Below, in pieces: positions 27,274 to 35,309 of a DNA stretch of 50,528 nt. Every line of letters begins with the position of its first letter. Position 1 is the first letter of the stretch. Both the position numbers and the translations under genes were made by a program. The notes under the pieces were generated by a model. It searched no databases, was not told the DNA's origin, and was given only the letters and a program-made list of their open reading frames with translations. The stretch is taken from positions 1 through 50,528 of the forward strand of contig PBRP01000143.1 in assembly GCA_002726655.1 (NCBI GenBank), read 5' to 3'. Source of the DNA: Gammaproteobacteria bacterium. Lineage in GTDB: Bacteria > Pseudomonadota > Gammaproteobacteria > Pseudomonadales > Azotimanducaceae.

Positions 27274-28902
27274 GTGAGTAAGCACTTGAAAAAGTATGAT
27301 GCAATAGTCATCGGCGCAGGCCACAACGGCCTGACAAATGCGGCGTACCTTGCTAAAGCCGGCCTCGATGTATTGGTACTTGAAAAGAACCCTTATATCG
27401 GTGGTGCAACGGTGAGCCGTGAACTGCACGAGGGTTGGATGTATTCCAACTGCTCATATGTCTGCAGTCTGCTACGCCCGGAAATTTCACGGGATCTTAA
27501 CCTGCCAAAATTTGGATTACAGGTAATCCCCTATGTTGGTGGTGTGACCTTCAAACGTGACGGGGATTACTTCGGCAACTACGACGACCACGAACGGCAA
27601 TACCGCGAGATAGCAAGGCATTCCAAGAGAGATGCCAATGCCTACGAGCGCTATACTGCCGATGTCACCAAGCAGACACGCTTTATACGTCCATTCCTGC
27701 TGCGCACACCACCGGACCCGACTTCCTTTAAGCCAAGGGATATCCAGGAATTACTATACCTGGCCAAGTCATTTTACAACCTTGGCGAGAAGGTGCTGGG
27801 CGATACCCTGCGATTCTGGACCATGAGTATTGGTGATTTTCTGGATGAGTATTTTGAGACAGATGTCATCAAGTGCCATCTCGCGGGCAGCGGCATTATC
27901 GGTACGGCCCTGGGAGTCTATTCACCCGGCACGGCCTATGTCCTGTTACATCACTATATGGGAGAAGTGGATGGTTCAGTTGGCGCCTGGGGATTTGCCC
28001 GGGGCGGAATGGGGTCCGTAGCAAAAGCGCTGGCCGGGGCCTTCCAGTCATTCGGTGGCGAAATTCGGGCCGACGCAGAGGTCGATAGAATCCTGGCAAC
28101 CGGGGGGAGAACGAGCGGCGTAGTTCTCGCCAACGGAGACGAGATTTATGCAGATATCGTTGTTTCCAATCTTGATCCAAAGCGAACTTTCCTGGACATC
28201 ATGGCTGAGGAGGATCTGCCGGCTTCTGTCGTCAAACAAGCCAGGAATTTCAAAATACGCGGGTCCTCGGGCAAGCTCAACATTGCACTCGATGGCCTGC
28301 CAACATTTCATGGCCTGCCAGCAAAGAGTCCATTAATGACTGGAGACATGCATTTCATTGATTCCCTGGAGCGCATGGAACGAGCCTATGATGATTGGAA
28401 GAACGGAACCTGGTCTCAGGATCCCTATGTCGATATGTTGATACCAACCCAGGTGGACCCAACGATGGCGCCGACGGGCAAACACATGATGAGTGTCTTC
28501 GTCCAGTATGCACCACCCAAACTCGCGACCGGCGAGTGGACCGATAAGGATCGAGATGCTTTCGGCAAGACCGTCATTGACCAGATCGGCACATATAGCC
28601 CAAATTTCAAAGATCTTATCCTTCATGCAGAGGTCAGGACTCCACAGGATATTGAAGATGAAGTTGGCCTGACCGAAGGTAACATCTTCCAGGGTGAACT
28701 GACTTTCGATCAGCTGCTGTTCAATCGACCTTTTCCTGGTTATGCCCAATATCGCGGACCCATAAAGGGCATGTACATGTGCAGCTCGGGAACACACCCT
28801 GGAGGCGGCGTCATGTCAGCCCCCGGCGCAAATGCCGCAAGGGAGATTCTGATGGACTTGAACCACCCATCAACAGTCCCGGAGGCCTATCCAGATGACT
28901 GA
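27274..28902 (+). CDS. CrtI/PYROXD2-like FAD oxidoreductase, type A, cassette C
   Basis: The frame begins with GTG at 27274; a TTG at 27286 reads L-K-K-Y-D-A-I-V-I-G, aligns exactly with the ATG starts of the other two type A proteins and has GGTGAG 8 nt upstream, so it may be the real start (538 residues against 537 and 539). Motifs: GAGHNGLTNAAYLAKAG, LEKNPYIGG, CSYVCS (C56/C60 in the shared numbering), RGSSGKLNIAL and MYMCSSGTHPGGGV. It heads the plus-strand cassette C and overlaps the type B gene by 8 bp. Confidence 0.85.
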   Translation: MSKHLKKYDAIVIGAGHNGLTNAAYLAKAGLDVLVLEKNPYIGGATVSRELHEGWMYSNCSYVCSLLRPEISRDLNLPKFGLQVIPYVGGVTFKRDGDYFGNYDDHERQYREIARHSKRDANAYERYTADVTKQTRFIRPFLLRTPPDPTSFKPRDIQELLYLAKSFYNLGEKVLGDTLRFWTMSIGDFLDEYFETDVIKCHLAGSGIIGTALGVYSPGTAYVLLHHYMGEVDGSVGAWGFARGGMGSVAKALAGAFQSFGGEIRADAEVDRILATGGRTSGVVLANGDEIYADIVVSNLDPKRTFLDIMAEEDLPASVVKQARNFKIRGSSGKLNIALDGLPTFHGLPAKSPLMTGDMHFIDSLERMERAYDDWKNGTWSQDPYVDMLIPTQVDPTMAPTGKHMMSVFVQYAPPKLATGEWTDKDRDAFGKTVIDQIGTYSPNFKDLILHAEVRTPQDIEDEVGLTEGNIFQGELTFDQLLFNRPFPGYAQYRGPIKGMYMCSSGTHPGGGVMSAPGANAAREILMDLNHPSTVPEAYPDD

Positions 28903-30469
28903 TAGCAACCATATCGATGTGGTGATTGTCGGCGCCGGGCACAATGGGCTCGTTAGCGCAGCTTACCTGTCTAAATCAGGCCTGAAGGTTCTGTTGCTGG
29001 AAGCCTCTAACAAGGTTGGTGGTGCTGCCACCACCAGTGAATTCAGTGAAGGCTTTTCAGTTTCTGAATGTGCGCACTTTCTTTATTCGTTACACCCTAC
29101 AATCGTCAAGGATCTGCAACTGGCCGATCACGGCCTGTCCTACGCCGCCACAGACCTCGAAACTATCGCGCTATCCAGCGACGGAAAACATATCAGAATA
29201 GCGGGAAGCGTCATCCAGGGCGAAGATGTTACCCCATCGGACATTGACAACTATCGCCAGTTCCATGCGCAAATGAAGCGGTTTGCAAAAGTCCTCGCGA
29301 CTACATTTGCAGATCGCCCGCCTCGCCTCGTGAACAACGACATGAAAGACAAAATGTCTTTACTGAAGCTAGGCTGGAATGCCAGAAAGATGGGCAAGCA
29401 GGAGATGCAGGAACTGCTGCGTATCGGCGCGATTAACATCTATGACGTTTTGAACGAAAATCTCGATAACCAACTTCTTAAAGGTGCGCTAAGCCTTGAA
29501 GCAGTTCTTGGATCCCATACGGGCCCGCGATCTCCAAATACTGTTTTGGGGCTTCTGTACAGACGGGTTGGTGAGACATTCGGATTTAACGGACCGGCAA
29601 TTCCGACTGGAGGCATGGGCAACGTATCAAATGCAATAGCATCATCGGCCACATCACTGGGGGCGACAATTCGTACCGGCAGCCGGGTTGAACGAATATT
29701 GATCCAGGAGCAGAAGGTTGCTGGAGTTGAATTAGATAATGGTGAAATCATCAATTGCAGCCGGGTGATATCCAATGCAGATCCGAAATCTACCTTTTCA
29801 AAGCTGGTAGGGTACCCTCAACTGGAAACAGGATTCTCCCGTCGCGCAGCTAACATACGCATGAAAGGGAATACAGCCAAACTACATCTTGCACTGGATG
29901 CCCTGCCCGAATTTGCGGGCCTCAACGCAAATGATATTGGTAGTCGACTGGTTATCGCACCCGATCCAGACTATGTGGAAAGTGCGTTTAATCACGCGAA
30001 ATACGGTGAATTTTCTGAACACCCAATTATGGAAATCAGCATTCCAAGTGTCCATGATACTAGCCTGGCACCAGCCGGAAAGCATGTGTTATCAGCTGTT
30101 GTACAGTACGCTCCCCATAACCTTAAGCAGGGTTGGTCAGAAGCCAACAATGAATTCAAAGCCCTGTTGATTGACCTGCTGGAGAGCTATGCTCCTGGCC
30201 TGAAGAAGCTCATAGTTGACAGCGAGCTCCTTTCCCCTGCTGACTTTGAATCCAGGTTCGGCACCACCGCGGGGCACTGGCATCATGGCGAGTTGGCCCT
30301 GGATCAATTTCTGATGTTACGGCCTTTCCCCGGCATGAGCCAGTATACAACGCCAATTGGTGGTCTCTTCCTCTGTGGAGCCGGCTGTCATCCAGGAGGA
30401 AATGTCATGGGACTTGTTGGTCGAAACTGTGCGAATACCCTACTCGAAGTTGGAGCAACAAGTGACTGA
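28895..30469 (+). CDS. CrtI/PYROXD2-like FAD oxidoreductase, type B, cassette C
   Basis: 524-residue FAD enzyme. The ATG at 28895 lies inside the end of the type A gene. The FAD fold is VVIVGAGHNGLVSAAYLSKSG and LLEASNKVGGAA; the type B Ala-His segment reads CAHFLYSLHPTI; the C-terminal motif is LFLCGAGCHPGGNV. It shares FNHAKYGEFS and the L-A-P-A-G-x-H-V-x-S segment with the cassette B type B protein and looks closest to it. The stop overlaps the GTG start of the GcvT-like gene by 8 bp. Confidence 0.85.
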   Translation: MTDSNHIDVVIVGAGHNGLVSAAYLSKSGLKVLLLEASNKVGGAATTSEFSEGFSVSECAHFLYSLHPTIVKDLQLADHGLSYAATDLETIALSSDGKHIRIAGSVIQGEDVTPSDIDNYRQFHAQMKRFAKVLATTFADRPPRLVNNDMKDKMSLLKLGWNARKMGKQEMQELLRIGAINIYDVLNENLDNQLLKGALSLEAVLGSHTGPRSPNTVLGLLYRRVGETFGFNGPAIPTGGMGNVSNAIASSATSLGATIRTGSRVERILIQEQKVAGVELDNGEIINCSRVISNADPKSTFSKLVGYPQLETGFSRRAANIRMKGNTAKLHLALDALPEFAGLNANDIGSRLVIAPDPDYVESAFNHAKYGEFSEHPIMEISIPSVHDTSLAPAGKHVLSAVVQYAPHNLKQGWSEANNEFKALLIDLLESYAPGLKKLIVDSELLSPADFESRFGTTAGHWHHGELALDQFLMLRPFPGMSQYTTPIGGLFLCGAGCHPGGNVMGLVGRNCANTLLEVGATSD

Positions 30470-31649
30470 TTCCGAGATCCCCCCTCTCCTGTTACAGACA
30501 CCATTTCACTCCCGGGTTGCTGACGCATGTGAAATAAACCTGTGGGAAGACTGGAAAGGCTACACAACACCTGCCGCCTACAGCAACGTAGAGCTGGAGT
30601 ATTTCGCCATGCGAAATTCTGCAAGCATCTTCGATATAACGCCCATGACCAAGTATCGAATCACCGGTACCGATGGACATGCTTACTTGGACCGCCTAGT
30701 CACCCGTAACCTGAAGAAACTGGATGTCGGCCGGGTTATGTACACCGCATGGTGTAACGATGAAGGCAAGGTGATAGATGATGGCACTATTTTCCACATC
30801 AATGATGATACCTTCATACTCTGCTCCCAGGAGCGGCACCTGGACTGGCTGGAATGGTCTGCATTGGGTTTTGATGTAAAGATAGAAGATGTCACGGAGC
30901 AGATCGCAGCACTTTCCTTTCAGGGACCCACCAGTTGCGCCATATTGAAAAAAATGGACCTCGAGGGTGTCGAAAATCTAAAACCTTTCGACCTGCACCA
31001 CTATCCATTTCAACAAACCGAATTAATGGTTTCACGGACCGGCTTTACTGCCGACCTCGGGTACGAGTTGTGGATTTCACCGGAGCACGCCGAAAACCTC
31101 TGGGACGCGCTTATGAAGGCGGGAGAGGATTACAATATTAAACCCGTGGGTTCTGAAGCACTGCAGATTGCCAGGGTTGAGGCGGGTTTTATTCAGGCAG
31201 GTGTTGAATTCGTTCCAGCTGAACAGGAAGTGCGTGTGGAACGTTCCAGATCCCCGTATGAACTTGGCCTTGGTTGGTTGGTACATCTAAAAAAATCAAA
31301 CTTCAATGGTCAACAGGCGTTGAAAGAAGAAAAACTCAATGGGTCTCGTTTTCGCTTTACGCGGTTAGATGTCCAGGGCAATAAGCCTGCAGAAAATTCC
31401 TTCATTTTTAATCAACAGAAAAAGGTTGTTGGGATGGTAACATCCGCAGCCTGGGTTCCAACTGCAAAGAGAAACATAGCTTTCGCCTCCCTGGAAATGC
31501 CATGGGGCAAGCCCGGAGATGAACTATGGGCTGAGATATACTACCTTCGTGAACTCAAGTGGGCTCGTGTCCTTGAGAAATGCACGGTCCTTGAGGAACC
31601 TATATTCGACCCGGAAAGAAGACACGCAACCCCTGCTCTAGACTACTAA
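30462..31649 (+). CDS. GcvT-family tetrahydrofolate methyltransferase-like protein, cassette C
   Basis: I take the GTG at 30462 (V-T-D-S-E-I), 8 bp inside the type B gene with GGAG 6 nt upstream, giving 395 residues; the longer frame from 30357 would overlap the upstream gene by 113 bp. Catalytic-Asp segment GKVIDDGTIF (D106/D107); folate-side segment ARVEAGFIQAG, with Val where the other copies have Ile. It resembles the other two GcvT-like proteins across its length. A PuuB-like amine oxidase follows after 7 bp, so this copy is physically tied to amine oxidation. Confidence 0.85.
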   Translation: MTDSEIPPLLLQTPFHSRVADACEINLWEDWKGYTTPAAYSNVELEYFAMRNSASIFDITPMTKYRITGTDGHAYLDRLVTRNLKKLDVGRVMYTAWCNDEGKVIDDGTIFHINDDTFILCSQERHLDWLEWSALGFDVKIEDVTEQIAALSFQGPTSCAILKKMDLEGVENLKPFDLHHYPFQQTELMVSRTGFTADLGYELWISPEHAENLWDALMKAGEDYNIKPVGSEALQIARVEAGFIQAGVEFVPAEQEVRVERSRSPYELGLGWLVHLKKSNFNGQQALKEEKLNGSRFRFTRLDVQGNKPAENSFIFNQQKKVVGMVTSAAWVPTAKRNIAFASLEMPWGKPGDELWAEIYYLRELKWARVLEKCTVLEEPIFDPERRHATPALDY

Positions 31650-31656
31650 CCCGCCA

Positions 31657-32928
31657 ATGATTAAGCCAGAAGAGCATACCGACTCATACTACGCGGCTAG
31701 CCGCAATGATTTAACAACCTACCCTGCGCTAAATGAAGAAACAGAAAGTGAAATCTGCATAGTCGGTGGTGGATTTACCGGTGTGGATTGCGCACTGACC
31801 ATGGCCGAGCGCGGCCACTCAGTAACTTTGTTGGAACAACATCGAATTAGTTGGGGCGCCTCCGGTCGAAATGGCGGACAACTCATCGGTGGAATCGGCG
31901 GGCGGGATTATCTAAAAGCTAAGCTCGGAGATGATGCTGTTTGGAAACTTGACTACCGGGGAAACGATATCATTAAGGAGCGAGTCCGCAAATATGATAT
32001 CGAGTGTGACCTGAAGTCCGGCTTTATTGAAGTCGCTTTCAAGCCCAGGCAAATGGAGGGGTTAAGACAAGATTATGCTGCACACGAATCAAGAGGCCTG
32101 GGTAATCATTTGCGAATGGTGGAACAGGATGAAGTTCAATCTATGCTGGGAACAAACGCCTATATTGGCGGCATGACCAATGATTTGAATGGCCACCTTC
32201 ACCCCCTCAACCTGTGTGCTGGAGAAGCCAGAGCCGCCACAAGCCTCGGCGCGGCGATTTATGAACAGAGTGAAGTGATCAATATCGAGCACGGCGAAAA
32301 AGTCAGGGTATCTACCCCTGGCGGCTCAGTCACGGCAGACAAGGTGCTCCTTGCGGGTAATGCTTATCAGCACCTGGAACAGCAAAATCTTTCCGGCCTG
32401 GTTTTTCCTGCTGGTAGTTTCATTATTGCAACGGAGCCACTGAGTGAGGATGAGATTAAGACAATCAATCCATACGATCTCGCCGTCTGTGATCTGAACA
32501 ATGTGCTTGACTACTATCGCTTTTCACCGGACAACCGACTCTTGTTCGGCGGCCGCTGTAACTACTCTGGCCGAGTACCAAAAAGTATCAAAGCAAATAT
32601 GCTGCCGAGGATGCTAAAGGTATTTCCACAGCTAGAAGGCAAGAATATCGATTATGAGTGGGGTGGCAATATTGGAATTGTAATCAAGCGCATTCCTTTG
32701 ATGGGCAGGCTCGACGACAATATCTTCTATTCAATAGGGTACTCCGGGCATGGCATTGCACCAACCCACGTCGCCGCAGAAATTATTGCAAATGCGTTTG
32801 AAGGCGATATGGAGGTGTTACAGGTCTATGAGCAGGTTAAACATTTCAGAATTCCACTGGGTCAGTGGTTCGGGAACCAGATAATTGCGATGGGGATGCT
32901 CTATTTCAGGACCCTGGACCATCTCTGA
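31657..32928 (+). CDS. FAD-dependent amine oxidase, PuuB (gamma-glutamylputrescine oxidase)-like
   Basis: 423-residue DAO-family flavoprotein. The N-terminal FAD fold is CIVGGGFTGVDCALTMAERGHSVTLLEQ-like (GGGFTG near residue 36), followed by WGASGRNGGQLIGG, a block typical of gamma-glutamylputrescine oxidase PuuB and OrdL. The C-terminal FAD segment is GYSGHGIAPTHVAAEI. Such enzymes oxidise a gamma-glutamylated primary or secondary amine to an aldehyde, giving H2O2 or passing electrons on. It is the last gene of the plus-strand operon. With the PuuA-like ligase and the aminotransferase it completes most of a Puu-like route; no PuuD-type hydrolase is present. Confidence 0.88.
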   Translation: MIKPEEHTDSYYAASRNDLTTYPALNEETESEICIVGGGFTGVDCALTMAERGHSVTLLEQHRISWGASGRNGGQLIGGIGGRDYLKAKLGDDAVWKLDYRGNDIIKERVRKYDIECDLKSGFIEVAFKPRQMEGLRQDYAAHESRGLGNHLRMVEQDEVQSMLGTNAYIGGMTNDLNGHLHPLNLCAGEARAATSLGAAIYEQSEVINIEHGEKVRVSTPGGSVTADKVLLAGNAYQHLEQQNLSGLVFPAGSFIIATEPLSEDEIKTINPYDLAVCDLNNVLDYYRFSPDNRLLFGGRCNYSGRVPKSIKANMLPRMLKVFPQLEGKNIDYEWGGNIGIVIKRIPLMGRLDDNIFYSIGYSGHGIAPTHVAAEIIANAFEGDMEVLQVYEQVKHFRIPLGQWFGNQIIAMGMLYFRTLDHL

Positions 32929-32970
32929 TTGATAAGACACCGCGTTCCCGCAGCTAACAATGGACGTTGC

Positions 32971-32995
32971 CGGCTCTGCAGCCATCACAGAGCCG
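32971..32995. terminator. 8-bp hairpin between convergent genes
   Basis: CGGCTCTG, a 9-base loop and CAGAGCCG form a perfect stem in the gap between the PuuB-like gene (plus) and the cytochrome c gene (minus). The position suits a two-way terminator. There is no T-run on either side, so intrinsic termination would be weak. Confidence 0.4.
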
Positions 32996-33076
32996 ACCAC
33001 TAATCCGAATCCTATAAGCTATTGAAATATAAGATGTTAACAGCCCATATGAGCCGTTTTATTTGAAATTTCCAGG

Positions 33077-33685
33077 CTAGTGCAATGTATTGATGTAGGC
33101 AACCACATCCTTAACTGCCTGATCATCTGCAAGCATCATTGCCATGGGTCTCATTTGCTGACCAAACATGTCCGAGGGATCGGTTCCTCTCACGCCCGTC
33201 CTGAAATTCTGAAGCTGCCGAACAAGATACCAGTCCTGCTGTGCAGTGAGGTCCGGTGAATTCATCATTTTCAAGCCCTTAGCATCCGGTCCATGGCACC
33301 CACCACACACAGCAAAAAGTGCTTTCCCGGCATCCGCATTGCCCTCGATGGTATTTTCAATTTTCTTACGCTCCATGGAACTGACGTAGGCAGAGACGCT
33401 CGCGACAGCATCATCATCTGCCAGCATCAAGGACATCGCTCGCATCTGCTGACCATAGATGTCGGCCTCATGTACCCCACGGGCACCTGATTTGAAATTC
33501 TTAATCTGGGTCTCCATATACCAGGCTTCCTGGCCAGCGATCGCTGGAGCATTCAGAGCAACATTTCCCGATCCATCCGGGTTATGGCAGGACACGCATA
33601 TCGCATAACCAGCATCTTCTGCAACAGCAGCTGATGCGAACACGATGGATGAAAAAACCCACAGAAAAGTCTTTGTTACTCTCAT
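33077..33685 (-). CDS. Diheme cytochrome c, c4-like
   Basis: 202 residues with a signal peptide (hydrophobic FLWVFSSIVF, cleavage near AVA-ED at about residue 22), so periplasmic. Two haem-binding motifs are present, CVSCH near residue 31 and CGGCH near residue 126, each followed by a methionine-rich candidate axial-ligand segment (QQMRAMSLML and QQMRPMAMML). The two halves are internal repeats, as in cytochrome c4. It could accept electrons from the flavoenzymes only through the quinone pool, since those look cytoplasmic. Its 3' end faces the PuuB-like gene; its promoter faces the HAD gene. Confidence 0.88.
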   Translation of the reverse strand: MRVTKTFLWVFSSIVFASAAVAEDAGYAICVSCHNPDGSGNVALNAPAIAGQEAWYMETQIKNFKSGARGVHEADIYGQQMRAMSLMLADDDAVASVSAYVSSMERKKIENTIEGNADAGKALFAVCGGCHGPDAKGLKMMNSPDLTAQQDWYLVRQLQNFRTGVRGTDPSDMFGQQMRPMAMMLADDQAVKDVVAYINTLH

Positions 33686-33864
33686 TGAAACTATCCTTAA
33701 TTCTATTTGTGATTAGGCTGAGCCCGGAGAAATTGCGTGCGAATGCGGAATGTAAACTTTCTTCTTACAACCTCTATCAGGGAAACGGATTGTATCAGTG
33801 CAAATATGCGCATTTCAATCATCGCATCTTGTTAAACTCCTGGTTTTTCGACTTGAGCCAATTA

Positions 33865-34716
33865 ATGCCTCCCATCAAGATGCTTGCCCTGGACCTCGAC
33901 GGCACACTTGCCGTCGATAATAATCAGGTACTTCCTGCTACCCGCTCAGCACTACAGAAGCTGCACGAGACAGGTGTAGAAGTAGTAATTGTCACGGGGC
34001 GGCGCTACCGTACCACCAAGTTTGTTATGAAAAGCCTTGGCTTCGATGTATATGCAGTTTGTAATGGCGGCGCACTGGTTAAAACACCTAATGCAGAAAC
34101 CCACCATGAGACCACCTACTCCTTGTCACAACTCGCTGATGTGGTCAGTGTTGCACGAGAGTCTAAACTAGCGCTGATCGGGCAACGGGATGCCGATGAT
34201 CGAGGCGGACCGGACTTTATCATTGATAATGCCATACCCTGGTCAGACGTCATTCATGGCTACTTTGATAGCAACAAGGCCTGGGGCATCAAGGGTGATA
34301 TACGAGCCCAGGCACCAGAATTCCTCGTCACCGCTACATTCGGGGATGAGCAGCAACTCAAAATGCTATGCAGCGATATCCACCGGTCATTCCCTCAAAC
34401 TTTTGAAACCATCACCGTTCCACAGCTTGGTACCGATAATTGGTATTGTGAAATCAGCCTGGCAAACATCACCAAATGGCATGGTCTCAGTAAGCTGGCC
34501 TCCCTATTTGGTATCGGCCCAGCCAATATTTGTGCAGTCGGTGACCAGCTCAATGACCTGCCCATGCTCAAGGAAGTCGGCCATGGTGTGGCCATGGGCA
34601 ACGGCGATGAAGCCCTTCATGCCCATGCGAAATTCGTATGCGGCAATCATGATGAAGATGGCATCCTGGACGTTGTGGAGTATATTCACAAACACAACAA
34701 GCAGATTGCTCAATGA
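33865..34716 (+). CDS. HAD-superfamily phosphatase, Cof type
   Basis: 283 residues from the ATG at 33865 (MPPIKMLALDLDGTLAV); the open frame starts earlier, at 33634, but overlaps the cytochrome gene in antisense and lacks family sequence. HAD motif I is ALDLDGTL, motif II VVIVTGRR, and the C-terminal AVGDQLNDLPMLKEVGHGVAMGN carries motif IV and the Cof signature. A large C2-type cap lies between. Such enzymes dephosphorylate sugar phosphates, nucleotides or cofactors such as pyridoxal phosphate. The stop overlaps the ChaC-like ATG by 4 bp. Confidence 0.9.
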   Translation: MPPIKMLALDLDGTLAVDNNQVLPATRSALQKLHETGVEVVIVTGRRYRTTKFVMKSLGFDVYAVCNGGALVKTPNAETHHETTYSLSQLADVVSVARESKLALIGQRDADDRGGPDFIIDNAIPWSDVIHGYFDSNKAWGIKGDIRAQAPEFLVTATFGDEQQLKMLCSDIHRSFPQTFETITVPQLGTDNWYCEISLANITKWHGLSKLASLFGIGPANICAVGDQLNDLPMLKEVGHGVAMGNGDEALHAHAKFVCGNHDEDGILDVVEYIHKHNKQIAQ

Positions 34717-35258
34717 ATGATGACCTGTGGGTTTTCGGCTATGGTTCCATCATCTGGCGTGTCGATTTTCCCTATCTTGAATCACAACCCGCCTATATCA
34801 AAGGTTGGTCTCGCCGTTTCTGGCAGGGTTCTACTGACCACCGGGGGGTACCCGGGAAACCCGGACGGGTCGTAACACTGGTCAAGCAGACCGGCGACGT
34901 TTGCAGGGGCCGGGCATATCGTGTCAGCCGGGAGCACGTAGACAAGGTTCTTACGAGCCTGGACTACCGGGAGAAAGGTGGTTACGAGCGGCTGGCATTA
35001 GATATCTATTTTGATGAAATCAATTTCACTGCAGGCGTCGCCTATCACGCGACACCTTTGAACCCAAACTATCTTGGTGAAGCACCCTGCCCCGTTATTG
35101 CAAGACAGATCGCATCGGCCCATGGCCCAAGCGGTTCGAATAGCGAGTACATTCAAAACCTATATGAAGCACTGCAACAAATGAGCGCAACTGACCTCCA
35201 CGTGGATTCCGTTTTCCAGGAAGTCCGCCTGATTGAAGAAAAATTGCCAGCAAAATAG
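34713..35258 (+). CDS. Gamma-glutamylcyclotransferase, ChaC-like
   Basis: 181-residue cytoplasmic enzyme that cyclises gamma-glutamyl groups to 5-oxoproline; ChaC proteins act on glutathione. The hallmark substrate loop FGYGSIIW is at the N terminus and the catalytic Glu lies in DYREKGGYERL (near residue 90). The C-terminal part reads GPSGSNSEYIQNLYEAL, as in ChaC. It is coupled to the HAD gene. Because a PuuA/PuuB-like pair sits 2-12 kb away, release of gamma-glutamyl amines is a tempting alternative substrate, but the sequence looks like ordinary ChaC. Confidence 0.88.
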   Translation: MNDDLWVFGYGSIIWRVDFPYLESQPAYIKGWSRRFWQGSTDHRGVPGKPGRVVTLVKQTGDVCRGRAYRVSREHVDKVLTSLDYREKGGYERLALDIYFDEINFTAGVAYHATPLNPNYLGEAPCPVIARQIASAHGPSGSNSEYIQNLYEALQQMSATDLHVDSVFQEVRLIEEKLPAK

Positions 35259-35309
35259 GTGATGCTGATACCATGAAAGATTACCAGCATCTCACGATAG
35301 GAAACAGCA

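Noticed and set aside
28333-28797. 154-codon open frame antisense to the cassette C type A gene
   Set aside because: Shadow of the conserved FAD-binding C-terminal part; the same kind of shadow appears in the paralogues.
9330-30469. Carotenoid biosynthesis, suggested by six phytoene-desaturase-like proteins
   Set aside because: No phytoene synthase, GGPP synthase or cyclase is nearby; the proteins look closer to the PYROXD2-like branch and are linked to GcvT-like genes.
8141-31649. Glycine cleavage operon, suggested by three GcvT-like genes and a GcvR-like protein
   Set aside because: No gcvH or gcvP is present, and each GcvT-like gene is tied to two FAD oxidoreductases instead.
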